This document shows, piece after piece, positions 41,657 through 53,466 of a stretch of DNA of 64,000 bases. Under the pieces are notes generated by a model. The model made no database searches and was not told the DNA's origin. It saw only the letters and a program-made list of their open reading frames with translations. The stretch is taken from assembly GCA_021521415.1 (NCBI GenBank), contig JAIQDT010001131.1, forward strand, positions 248,001 to 312,000. The letters run 5' to 3'. Within the stretch, counting starts at the first letter, position 1; every line of letters starts with the position of its first letter. Origin of the DNA: Bidens hawaiensis. Its lineage: Eukaryota; Streptophyta; Magnoliopsida; Asterales; Asteraceae. Position numbers and translations under genes: made by a program.

Positions 41657-44517
41657 AAATCAATATTTTATTCTTGAACAGCACGTCATTGTCGGTCTCT
41701 ATCAAGTTCACGAGCCACATCGGATCAATGATCTTTATCAGCTCGGTCTTTAAGCCCTTACCCAAAACAATAACGGCCTCGCCAGTTCTATTGTCATAAT
41801 ACCAGTGGTTGAAAGATAAATACATGTGTTGATTCAGCGTCTTGACTAGTACACGCTTCGTCCTTGGCGGCTTTACTTTAAGCTCCAGCTTCCTCCAACC
41901 CGTCCTTGGATCGATCTCATCAATGAGCTTACAAAATTGGGATCTGCGGCTTAAAGAATTTATATGGTAGTTGACCTCAAACAGCAGATGTTGGTGAAAC
42001 CAACTTGCTTGGTGATTCCCGCCACGGTTAATAAAAGGACGGTACGCAAGAGTCAGTACATCTCATCTAGGTAATTAGAGAACGTCAGTAATCTTTTCAT
42101 AATACTGCACGCCGTTCTCCCATTTGATGATACATACTTTCAAATCAGAATCGAAAAGCCATGAAATAATATCACGTCGAACTTTTGACACAGCCTTGAA
42201 AGAAGTCATCTGATTGGCTTTGGCACGTGCAGCGGCTTCCACTATCAACTCTTGATCAACGTATCTGTATGCATTGATAATCTTATGAGCCCTCTTGTCT
42301 CTAAAAGCAAACCAACGTCGAATATCTTCAATCGATGGATTAGTCTTTGAATCAAGTCTTGTATCAACAGTTTTGCCCTTTGATTCCTTCTCCTACTGAT
42401 CCTCGGCTGCTTTGACAGTTTCTTCAGTTAATACCGGAGCATCCTGATCAACGTTAGAGTGCTGAAGTAAGTCAGGATACTCCTCAGTCGTCACGTGCTC
42501 AGTCTCTACTTCCTTGTCTTCATAAATGAAAGACGTGTTCATCTGAATGTTTGAATCATCAAAGACCTCTTCATCATTCTCGACCTCCACATCCAACTCA
42601 TTCCCTAACACGGTTAGTTCATTGTCATTTAGACCAAGCAGTATAGAAATCTGCCCTCCTGTTAGGGACCGCTCAACAAACTGCCCAACCACAATCTCAT
42701 CAGCATTTACATTGCTTCTTATCACCCCCTTATCATCAACGAATATAAAAGTGTCAGCCTTTATCGACTCAATCGGAGTGACATTCGTCGAATCTTGATA
42801 AAAAACCTATTGCTTACTAGAATCACCATCACCAGCACCAGCACTATTACCTGCACCAGATGATGTGTCTTGAGTTTGTTTTGTCTCACCTCCAGCACCT
42901 GACTCGTCAGGATCTTCATCATCGTTTCTGAGCTTCTTGAGCGCATCGTCTTTGCATGTAAGCTGCAAAATTATGCACTCTTGTTCTTTTGTCTTCACCC
43001 CCTGAGACGTAACAATCTCACGGAGGGCATTGGTCTCATTTTGACAGAAAGAGACATAACTCAGCAGCTTCTTTGGATTCTCCATCAGATGTTCTTGATT
43101 CAGAAGATTTTCAGACCTATGATTTTCATAAAGATGCAGTAAGCTCAAAAGCATATTCGTCTGTTGATCCTACGTCATTGCATTAAACGAGGGAGGAATC
43201 GGCTGAACAGGACCTTAAGGACGACTAAGCCACATATTTGAAATATCCATAGGTGGTGGTGGCATCATCGTCGGTGTTGGAGACACCACCGATGTAGTAG
43301 TCGTAGGCCTAAGTAGATAGAATAGACTGTGGAATTTTGCCAAGTCTAGGATCAGAAGTATGAGTGGTCGTCAACGTGAGTTTCGGGGTGCTAGTAGTAA
43401 GCGGGACCACCGGTCGTTGAATAATGGACGACCTTGGAGGCTGGACTCTAATTGAAATCCCAGATCCAGCAGTCACTCAACGTTTGGAGGACCCTTCACC
43501 TGTCACCAGTTTCCCTTTTCTTTTGCGTTCAACAGCTTCAACATCAGCTGCCACAGCTTCAACACGTTGCTGTTGAGCTGGATTACCACCATCACCACCA
43601 TCACCCTCATCACCATCATTCCCACCTGGTCCTTCCTTAAGCTTAGAATCTGAGTCATCATGGATCCAGCGATCATTGTCAGGACATACATATATATGAC
43701 CAATCAAATGTTTGAATCGTAGAGGAGGAGTTTGACGATATGACTTTATCCTCCGCATAGTATCAGCTGTCATATTCTCCAACTTTAATTTATTATCGAG
43801 GCATGTTGGATCGAGCACCAAATCGCGGATTTCATCTTGAACAAACAATTGAATAAATCGAGGATACATTAAAAATTTCGTGCGTCGTTTCACAACAATA
43901 CAATTCTCTTTGAGATGATCAAAGATCATTTACGAGAAATTGAACGGTTTGTTCAGTAGTAACGCAACTAACGCCGATTGAAGCATGATTCGACATTTAT
44001 CAAAACCCCCTTTCCGTCCACCAAGGCAGTGTATAAGAATGTGCAGTAAATACTTGTATGTGGGACACAAGTATGCCTTGTTATACATGGACTCATCAAG
44101 ATCACCAGAATAAAATAATTGTCCAAACAACCCTTTGATTTGCTCTTTGCGGTACTCACTTGGGTCATCAATTGTATCATCGAACCTCAGTACCCTTCGA
44201 GCAGTCTCAGTTGATATCACAACTGGTCTCGCATTTACTTCAGCATCAATGTGGTTCTCAGTCTCCACATATTTGGCAGTATTCCAAAATTGACGAACGA
44301 TGCTGAAACGAACGTCAGGATTTGTAGTGACAGCATAATGAATACTCGAGCGACGTATGAACGCCAACATCTCACCAAACACATTCTCATCAGCATAATT
44401 TGTACCGACTAAGGCACACACGATATGTCTATTGTCATATGAAAGTAAAGGAAGATCTTGTGGCTGTTGTTGTTGTGGCGCAGCGGCGGGAGGATCCTGA
44501 TCCATATTATCAGCCAT
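41657..44517 (-). pseudogene. TE6 extra ORF (minus strand), decayed
   Basis: Starts MADNMDQDPPAAAPQQQQ. Conserved stretches are NRHIVCALVGTNY, RRSSIHYAVTTNPDVRF, VRQFWNTAKYVET, LLHILIHCLGG, NKPFNFS, a TAA, MIFDHLKENC and KFLMYPRFIQLF. Charged, coiled and acidic regions follow, then VQYYEKITDVL, HQASWFHQHLLFEVNYHINSL and IDPMWLVNLIETDNDVLF. The stop at 43930 is in frame. A frame change lies between 43477 and 43154, and further stops occur at about 42807 and 42390. It corresponds to the fragments at 29467-31010 and 34044-35137. Function unknown. Confidence 0.65.
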
Positions 44518-44639
44518 GCTTGATAAAATAAATCCACAGATTAATAAACTTAAAAATTAAATAAAATTAAACTTAATTTTTAAAAATAATATATTTAAAC
44601 TAATATGTAAACTATTAATTTTATCTTAATTTAATGTCA

Positions 44640-45360
44640 TTCGTTAAATATTTTGATTTGTTATAACAAATTGGTAGATCAATATAACGAATTAGCTACT
44701 TCGCTATCAAGTAAATAATGCAAATTAAATCTAACGAATCAAGATTGAAAGTATAACGAATTATAGTCTGATTCGTTATAAATAACGAATTAAAATCTGA
44801 ATCGTTATAAATAATGAATTAAAGTATGATTCGTTATAATTAATGATTTAGATTCTGATTCGTGTGATTTGTGTAACGAATGGACATGAAACAGTTCCAA
44901 TTCGTTACGATATAACGAATGGCTCTTAAGCTTAATGTTTGACTAATCTGGTCAAAGTATCAAAATTACCAAGAACATCAAAAGTCAAAATTGCAAACTG
45001 AAATTAATTCAACCATAATCAACGATGTATATCTGAACAGATAATCATAGAGATCTCGGAAACACATCGCGAATGTAGTTGTATTACATTTTTGTACTGA
45101 ATCGTGGTATAGTTAGTGTAAATTAAGGCTTATCAGAAACATGAAAAACCCGATAAATTAATAAACAAATTAACCCAACAAATGATCTTTAAATGTGACG
45201 TTAAAGTTTAAGATGAAACATTAACGAATTAGATGTAATTCGTGTTTAACGTTAAGTTATGTTTAACGAATTAGGAGTCATTCGTTACAGAGTGGCGGAA
45301 GCGAAATTAGTTAACGAATTAGAAATCAATTCGTTATGAAGGACTCTGATTCGTTATACA
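44640..45360. repeat. array of TTCGTTA / TAACGAAT words
   Basis: More than fifteen direct and inverted copies occur, several paired as GATTCGTTATAAATAACGAATTA-like hairpins. They lie upstream (minus sense) of the TE6 extra ORF. The rest of 44520-46630 is AT-rich without supported genes. Confidence 0.85.
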
Positions 45361-46637
45361 TTACTAACAATTTACGTTTATGTAATTTTAAAATAAATAA
45401 TTAATTAATTAAATCAATTAAATAAAAGAATAACTAAATTATAAATTATTTATATATACCAATTGTTAAATTAAAAATCAACAAAATCCCGTATCTCGAT
45501 GATCAAATACCTTAACGTGTTTTAAATCCCAAAAACCACTTAACTTAAAAAAAAACATTAAATAATATGTAAAAGAAAACATATAATATTTTTGGCATTT
45601 TGAATTTTTGATGAAAGATATTTACAAGAAAATTATCCGAAACTAAAACATAAAATAGAAAAATATTTTTTTGTGTTTTTGTATGATTTTTGTATGAGTT
45701 TTCAAAAGAAGTACATATTTTTCGATTTTTGGTGAGTTTGAGCAGAGAATCATATTGGCCAAATTGCCCTTCCATCACAATTTTATATTTCAGCGATATT
45801 GTAACTAGCGTTAAGTCGGTCATTGATATTGTTGTCCACTTAAATCTTATAACAAACTTTCAAGCAGTTATGTGATATGATTAAATGTTCAATTATAGCA
45901 CAGAATATTAAAAAATTATCAGCCTCTAATCTCGGTCCAAGCTTAATTTGATTTTTTCCATATCACCCCAACTTGACTTAAACCATTATAATGTTGATGA
46001 AAATTTGATTTTTATAGAAATTTGTGAGCAATGCATTGATTTTCTTTTACTATGAGTGAGTATGCACGAGTCCATCTGTCGGCTTACATACACTGTATCC
46101 CCTGGGGTCCGTTTCTTACTGGTATTAAGACGCGCGCAAGAGAGGAACAAATGTATGACTAACAACGAATTTTGATCAAGTCAGTAGTTTAAATTTGTAC
46201 GATGTACAACAGTGATCAAGTTTAATGACTTTGGGTTTGCTCTAAAATAGAATGACATACAAATGCATATGAATCCCAGATGATTAAGCCGCATAAAGAC
46301 TCACAGTGTCTAGAACCTCAACGCTTGTTATTTGCTTTATTTATTTTTCTTGATCAAACAAATATAAGGCTTGAGTATGACAGGTTATTACATTTCTGAC
46401 ATCCTCACCGAGAATTTTGTTAGAGACTAACACCTCTTTCAATTTGGCATTTCTTTAAGCTTATATGACATACTTTACTCAAACGGCTTGTTTAAGACTT
46501 ATCAATGCACCAATGAAGTTAAGCACTCAGTCTTTTAAGCTTATTTCTTGCTGGATATGGGGTCAAATGATCTATGTACTATCATTTTCTCTTTTTGCTT
46601 CAAATGCTCAAAATTTTAAGGAGCATAACACAAAACG

Positions 46638-46900
46638 AATTTAATCGCCCCGCCCCTGTTACATTTAGTCTATAGATTAATGGCTATCCTATCAATTCAC
46701 AAGTGAATAATAGGACCAAGACATGCAGACATGCTCCATAAACTTAAATAACTGGCATAATTTTCGACAAGAAAATAATGTAAAATGCATAACAATCGCC
46801 CCGATTACTTTTCAATATCAGGTAAACGGCTATCCCGAACGTTTACAAGTAAACATCAGGACCAAACATATACATGTATATGTTCTTCAAATGTAGGCAA
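46638..46900. repeat. diverged tandem duplication, period about 155 bp
   Basis: Both copies contain AATCGCCCCG, GGCTATCC, ACAAGT and AGGACCAA in order. The segment 46900-47250 is A/T-rich with repeated ACACAATATTTTT words. No coding support. Confidence 0.65.
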
Positions 46901-47291
46901 TTGACATAATTTTTCAGCGAAAATATGCAAAAATCTTTTTGGATTTTCTCTTTACATAAATAAAACACAATCTTTTTGTCTTTTTCAATTTTCTTATAAA
47001 CAAAATAAAACTTCACAATCTTTTTTATTTTTCGGATTTTTCTATACAAACTGAAAACACAATATATTTGGTTTTTCAAGATTTTTAAAATGTTTTTGGA
47101 TTTTAAAATATTTTAGAGACATTAAAAACAAGAAAACACAATATTTTTTATTCTTCAAATTTTTCAATGTTTTTGGGTTTTATCTATACAAACTGAAAGC
47201 ACAATATTTTTGTATTTTCTATTTTTCACCCCCTAAAATCCAAAACCAAAATAAAGTTTAAAAGAAAAAATTGAACCAAAAATAAAGATAG

Positions 47292-48345
47292 TTATCCTTG
47301 TTTCAGGATATCAGCAAGGGTCTTCAATCCATTTAAACCAAGCAAAAATTTTAATCGGGTTTTGTCAAAGGCTTTGGTTAATAGATCGGCTTTTTGATAA
47401 TCGGTATTTACTTTCTCAAGATTGATTAATTTCTTTTCACAACAATCCCGTATGAAATGATATCGAATTTCGATATGTTTCATTTTAGAGTGTTGTATGA
47501 GATTTTTGGTGATGCTAATGGCAGCATAGTTATCAATTAAAATTGGAGTAGTAAGAAACTTCAAACCGTAATCGCGCAGATGTTGTTGGATCCACAAAAC
47601 CTGGGAACAACAACTCGAGCCTGCAACATATTCTGCCTCAGCGGTTGAAGTGGAGATCGTCGTATGCTTCTTACACTGCCAGGAAACAAGTCGGCTTCCT
47701 AAGAATTGACACCCTACTGTAGTTGATTTTTAATTAATCTTGCATCCTCTGTAGTCTGAGTCAGAAAAGGCAGGAAGTTCAAAGTTATTGTCCTTGGGGT
47801 ACCATAACCCGATGTCTGGATTGCCCCTCAGATATTGAAGAATACGCTTGACCGCTGCCAGGTGAGTCACTCGGGGACTAGCTTGGTACCTAGCACATAA
47901 ACAAACTGCAAACATTATGTCATGTCAAGAAGTAGTAAGATACATTAAAGATCCAATCATAGCACGATAGACGGTAGGATCAAAGGTGTCCATCAATTCA
48001 TCCGGTGTTAAATTGTGACCCACGGGGAGAGGAGTTGAAGAGATTTTTCCGGAAGATATCTTGAATCGACTCAAGACATCGTATACATACTTAGTCTGGT
48101 GAATAAAGATTCCTTTTGCAGACTAGTGAACTTGCAACCCTAGAAAGAAGTTCATCTCTCCCATCGAGCTCATCTCGAACTTTGTTTGCATTGACTTCTC
48201 GATTTCCTTACATAACGTGTCGTATGTTGACCCAAAGATAATGTCGTCGACATAAATCTGGACGAGGAGAAGATCATCACCAATATTCTTATAAAATAGA
48301 GTGCAGTCGACAGTCTCTCGCTTGGAGTAAACGAGTTAAATAAAC
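47292..48345 (-). pseudogene. TE6 copia RT/RNase H C-terminal remnant (minus strand)
   Basis: Reads RETVDCTLFYKN, QIYVDDIIFGS, MNFFLGLQV, VYRAMIGSLMYLT, VKRILQYLRGNPDIGLWY, FSDSDYRGC, STAEAEYVAGSSCCSQ, MKHIEIRYHFIRD and ADLLTKAFDKTR, through several stops. This is the end of a copia polyprotein. It is cut at about 48380 by the start of block B. Minus-sense order (pol, spacer, extra ORF) suits one degraded element. Confidence 0.85.
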
Positions 48346-48390
48346 CATCATAATCAGACATCCAGTCAGGGCCTTTTCCTTGAGAAGGAG

Positions 48391-48718
48391 TGAATCAGAG
48401 GCAGAAGTTGAGATGGTCAATAAGGTTGTGACACCTGCTGAGGGGGAGTCTGTGAACGATGAAAATGATGCAGCTGTGATCATGGAAAACACTGTGTCTA
48501 CACCACTTATTTTACCACAAACTCAATCACCACCTCAAGACCAAACCCAGTCACCACCACAAAACCAAACCCTTGAGGCATATATCCCCTCACCGCCATA
48601 TCAAGATCAAATATATGAATCATACATTCCATCACCACCTACTTCCCCACAACCCCAAACCCAACCTGAAACTGAAACCCAAACCCAAACCTAAACCAAA
48701 ACCAAAACCCAACCTAAA
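48391..48718 (+). pseudogene. block B start: Pro/Gln/Thr-rich part of the extra ORF
   Basis: Matches 30371-30714 of block A (AEVEIVN..., SPPQNQTLEAYIPSPPYQDQIYES, ETQTQTQT). The match begins abruptly after the word GAAGGAG shared by both junctions (30361-30367 and 48384-48390). It is interrupted by TE3 and resumes at 60901. Confidence 0.75.
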
Positions 48719-48723
48719 CTTGA

Positions 48724-51700
48724 TGTAACGATTCCGGCAAAATCAGGTATACCCTAACCGGTATATACTATTTATGTGTTAGTTAATAATGAATATGTGA
48801 ATTATGATGCGTTTATACAAGTATGTATGATTCATAGTATGAATTATACTCGATTATACAGTTAATCGCATTGGAAATACGATTAACCGATTAACGGTTA
48901 TTGAAGCCCGAACGATCGGGGATTGCATTATAGACGAAATATATATTATTTAGTGATGTTTGCAAAGTATTAAAGCTTCGGGATAAGTGAATTAAAGCAC
49001 AGAAAAAGGATTTCGATTTAATGGTACGTCGGTACGTTAAACGAAACCTTTAATACCAAACCGAGCAAGAGACGATCGATCAAGCCGAAAAAGATGCACA
49101 ATTATTAATACTATGATGTTTTAAGTCAATAAATGTCATGGTTTAAGTTTTAAATCGGTTTTATATAAATTTCATTTTTAAGCCGAAAAACGACCGTTTT
49201 AGCCTCGTTTTAAGCCGAATTAAACGTTTAACCGAAAAACGAACTGTACCAGATTATCCAAAACATTATCCAGATTACGAGAATCTGAACTTCTGGCCAC
49301 AAATGAAGATGTGGGTCCCCCCCACCCATCCAAATGGTCCGATCGGACCACTTTGCTTCATTTCATTTCATTTTTCTTTTTTTACAACACATATTCAACA
49401 ATCCTTTCATCCTCTCAATAATTCCATCCAAAAACCAACAATTCTAGCAAGAAAAACCGAGGTAAAATTGTGTTATGTACGGGTTTATGTTCGTTTCTTG
49501 AGTTTTCTTTCAAGAAAATGAGGTTTCCAAGTGAAAAAGGGTGAAAACCCGAGATGGAACCGATTCTTGCACGATCAAGTGATATATACGGGTTATACAA
49601 GGGATCTTGGTCCAAGAAAGGAGTTAAACGAACCAAAAACGAATTTTTACGGTTAAATCGTTGTTTTTATATCATAACCGAAACCATAAAAGAAATGGCT
49701 TGATTGTGGGTGTAACTTGCTTGGTGTGGTGTTATTGTGCTTGTAGGTGTTGTATCTAGTTGCTAGAAAGGGCTAGAAAGCGAGATTCTTGCGGTTTGAA
49801 GCTAGAAACTCAAGGTAGTTCGGTTTTGTGTGATGTTTGTATATTTGGACAGATTGTGTTTCGTGTAGAGTTAGGTCATAAAATTTTACAGGGATGATCT
49901 ACACATGAAAATATGAGTTCTGTGAATTTTTGGTAATTTTTGGATAAAGGATGATATTTGGTGAATTTAATGCTCGGTTTTGGCCAAAAATGGTGAAAAA
50001 TAGTTAAATATCATGAAAAATTCTGGAAAATTGCAGATAAGCTTTTTATAACATGTAAAAATCACACACAAAATTTGAGGTCATTTGGAGAAGTCTAAGT
50101 AGGCTTTTCGGTTAAACGAGTTCTAGGGTTTTCTAGCTCGGTTTTAGTGAAAATGGCATTTAAAAAGGGATTTTGGTTCTGGAAATATTACAGGGGACTA
50201 TGGAGATGTCAGGGGTCATCCAGGAAAAATTTGGGATTTTTCTAAGATCGTTTGGTATTTACGACATATTTAGTGTTTAAATGGTGTTTAAAAATAGATA
50301 AATAAATGTTAAATATAAAATTTAATTCTGGAAATATTTTTATAAAATTCCCCACTGTCAAAAAGTAATTTGTGCAAAATTTCAAGACCCGAGACTAAAC
50401 GGATAATTATTTGTGCTAAACAAACTTTTAAAGCTTAAAACGCGTAAACCGGTAAAGTTCGCATAAGCGAGCTGACTGGTGTATAAAAACCCTAAAAATG
50501 AACTATTTTCATATAATTGAGTTAAACAAGTAAAAATGAATCATCCGAAAATAATTCGGATGATTTGAGTGTTTTTAACCTATTTAACAGTTTCCGGTAC
50601 GATAATGACGGAAACGGGTCCCGCGGCCAATCGGGACATCTAAACCGAGCCCTAATTTCACAACTTAGTTAAATTATCAATTAACAACTATTTTCGGGTC
50701 GTGTGTGACCAAACTCATTTTTGAAACATAAAAATGGATAACCGTGCTGGGCACGCAAAACGAGAAAAATGACTAATAGTAAATCTGACTAGTGAACTCT
50801 AAACGATATCACAATCTGAGTCCGGTGAAGTGTTTCTGGGTTAACATTGCCCCCAGAACGGGTACAGTATTGGGTTAATTGTGTCCCCAGATGTACCGGT
50901 TAACACGGTTAAAGTTATGTTAATAGTGATTGTATAGTAACGAACTTAGGGATCGTATTACAGATTTGGTCTAGTAGCTGGAGTGTTGTATTACTAATTT
51001 GCCTACGATAAGGTGAGTTTCACGAGCCCCTTTTTCTGAATTGTTTTCAAATATTTTCCCGGGGCGGAAGCATGTTGCTAATAAAATGTTTAAGTACATA
51101 CTGAACGCATGGAATTGCGTGTATTTATAAATATTTGATTGTACGGGAATCGTATGGAATGGGTACATTACTGGGTTAACAGTATCCCCAGATGTCCTCG
51201 GAAGTGTTTATGGGTTAACATTGCCCCCGGAATGGGTACAGTACTGGGTTAACAGTGTCCCCAGATGTCCCTGGAAGTGTTCTGGGTTAACATTGCCCCC
51301 GGAATGGGTACATTACTGGGTTAACAGTATCCCCAGATGTCTCTAGAAGTGATTCTGGGTTAACATTGCCCCCAGAATGGGTACAGTACGGGGTTAACAG
51401 TGTCCCCAGATGTCTCTAATATATGATTATCATAATGATTTATCACTGTTTATTTAAATTAGTGAAACTCACCAACTATTCGTAGTTGACCCGTTTTCTT
51501 TACATGCTTTCTAGGTACTCCCAAGCTGGAATAAGTGCTAAATGCTTGATGATGTGTGCTTTTGTGGAAGTTTAGTGATCATTTTGTATTAAATATGATA
51601 ATGTAATGTCGGTAAAACTGATGTGCTATCGCCTAGACGGGAACTAAACTCGGAACAATGTAATATGATGTAAATTAATGTAGTGGTGTTTTCTTTATAA

Positions 51701-51771
51701 GCAATGCTGTTGATATCAGATGTGTCTGTTGCATCCCGTTTACGTTTCCGCTGCGGTTACGGGGTGTTACA
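48724..51771 (+). repeat. TE3 5' LTR
   Basis: 3048 bp ending GGGGTGTTACA. It contains nine half-units with GGGTTAAC at 50834-50895 and 51165-51415. The rest shows no protein-coding support; its 60-70 codon frames recur in the 3' LTR. Confidence 0.96.
51160..51415 (+). repeat. TE3 LTR tandem array of about 68-bp units
   Basis: Alternating half-units TGGGTTAACATTGCCCCC and TGGGTTAACAGTGTCCCC occur. The first kind can form a hairpin TTCTGGG...CCCAGAA around GTTAAC. Separate copies are at 50834-50895. The 3' LTR has the same array (60285-60535). Confidence 0.9.
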
Positions 51772-51776
51772 GAACT

Positions 51777-51788
51777 TGGTATCAGAGC
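51777..51788 (+). other. TE3 primer-binding site
   Basis: TGGTATCAGAGC, complementary to initiator-Met tRNA, five bases after the LTR. Confidence 0.95.
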
Positions 51789-52136
51789 CATTGGTTATAA
51801 ATGAATTAGGATGTCTTTAAAAGATACCTAAAATATAACCAGTAGCTCAAGTATTATAGGATCTGAATATCAACAAATAATATATAGTGACGAGATCTGG
51901 ATGAACTTGGATGGACAAGTGAGTTATTATGGTCCGGAACATAATAACAGACTTGTCCGCACGAGGGAATTCAGGGGGAGTCACGGGGAACATTAATAGG
52001 TAAAATCGGCAACATATGTGTAAGTATATGATAGTATTTTTATGTGACAAGGTTGTATAAGTGTGTGTATATTAATTTAATTATGATTTACATTATGGAA
52101 GGAACTATATGTTTGCTAACTTGTGTACAGGTAAGG

Positions 52137-52751
52137 ATGTCAAGATATCAAAGTTTATCAGTAGAGGAGGACCCGGAGGAGGCCAGTTCCGGGGACTCTA
52201 GGAGTTTACGCATAGCTTCCAGCACCGAGCCTACTGAGACTAGCCATAGGAGTGCTAGCTTGTCCTCCCCTGCTAGGGTTACCAGATCTCCCACCCCACC
52301 CGCACCACAGGTCGCCCTTACCCCTCCCAGACCCGGTCCCCGCCTCACGGCGCGGATCAGTGCCCCGTATGTCCCACCTACCTTTACCCCACCCAGATCC
52401 ACTTACTACAGGGGCGAGTCCTCCCGCCCCCAGCCCGGGCCTGTGCCTCTACCCGTGTGGGGTACCCCCAGGCCGGTGAGGGATGAGCGTCCCTCCGCCG
52501 AGGCGGCATGGCTCCGAGTGCTCACCGAGCAGTTGAATGAGCACACCACCGCCTTGACAGTGGGTATTCAGAGGAGGAATCACTTGGCGGATTGCATACT
52601 GGACAGCTAGCATGCGATCGCGCAGCTGAGGAGGGAGGACGCCTACTCCAAGTGGATGATTGACCGGATGGAAACACGGATCCGGGGTTTGATGGCAGTG
52701 TTAGTGGGGATGGTGGCAGTGTTGGTGTGGTTGGTATACCACCGTGTTTAA
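52137..52751 (+). pseudogene. TE3 extra ORF between PBS and gag, with C-terminal membrane segment
   Basis: From ATG at 52137 (MSRYQSLSVEEDPEEASSG) the frame runs to TAG at 52608, then stays open to TAA at 52749. The N-terminal half is Ser/Thr-rich and the middle is rich in Pro and Arg (TPPRPGPRL, RPQPGPVPLPVW). A helical stretch (LTEQLNEHTTAL) follows. After the TAG come RREDAYSKWMIDRMETRIRG and a hydrophobic tail MAVLVGMVAVLVWLVYHRV. The tail reads as a C-terminal membrane anchor. The segment is GC-rich compared with its flanks. I know no named family for it. Confidence 0.55.
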
Positions 52752-53121
52752 ATCGTGTTAGAGTGGTAGTAGTCATGGGCCGCTTTTTGATACTATGTGT
52801 TAGCAGTTAGTGACGATGCTAACATAGAGTGAATCTTGGGTAGTTATAATACAGTCACTAGCCTATAGGGGGTCTTTTTTTTTGGGGATACCATTGTAGA
52901 TATTTTGATGTATTATTCAAGCTCTGACCCATAGCGGGTTATGTCGAAATGATGCCGTTGTAGAACTGATGTATGAAAACTTAATCTATGGGCTAACGTT
53001 AATGTAATGTGTACTGATGATTATGTAAAATGTACTAATGTTTATTAATGAATGGAGTATGTGTTGTGTATCGAAATTGGAATTTGTATTAATTATATGT
53101 ATTTTCTTAATGTTGTGTAGA

Positions 53122-53466
53122 ATGGCACCTAAACGGTCAGCTCAAATGTCAGAAGTGGATGTGAGTCGTCTGATTGCTCGACAGTTAGAGGCGGCGATAC
53201 CGGATATAGTATCGCGCATCGCCGCCAGTATTAACAATACGACCAATCCAGACCCTGCGAGCAATCAAACGACCACCAATAATGCTGGGGAACAAAATGT
53301 TAATCCTCCACCGAGCGGTAACCCGATTCCGAGTAATGACGCGCCGCCTAGGGTGGTCGTTACAGACAGTAATGGCCCTATACCCAGTGTAGAAACGAAC
53401 CGCACTGAACCGACTCCTGCAACAAGGGATGTTCAATTCAAGATTTTATGTTGTGCAAGCCCCTAG
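53122..53466 (+). CDS. TE3 Gag N-terminus, frameshifted from gag-pol
   Basis: Starts [17 protein letters not shown], the usual kind of chromovirus gag start; the open frame extends upstream of this ATG but without similarity. One base appears missing near 53440, so the frame runs into TAG at 53464 while the coding sense continues in the frame of 53448. Confidence 0.75.
   Translation: MAPKRSAQMSEVDVSRLIARQLEAAIPDIVSRIAASINNTTNPDPASNQTTTNNAGEQNVNPPPSGNPIPSNDAPPRVVVTDSNGPIPSVETNRTEPTPATRDVQFKILCCASP

Noticed and set aside
45450..45470. ATTGGTATATATAA on the minus strand as a PBS for TE6
   Set aside because: Only the first six bases match a methionine PBS, and no LTR edge is visible beside it.
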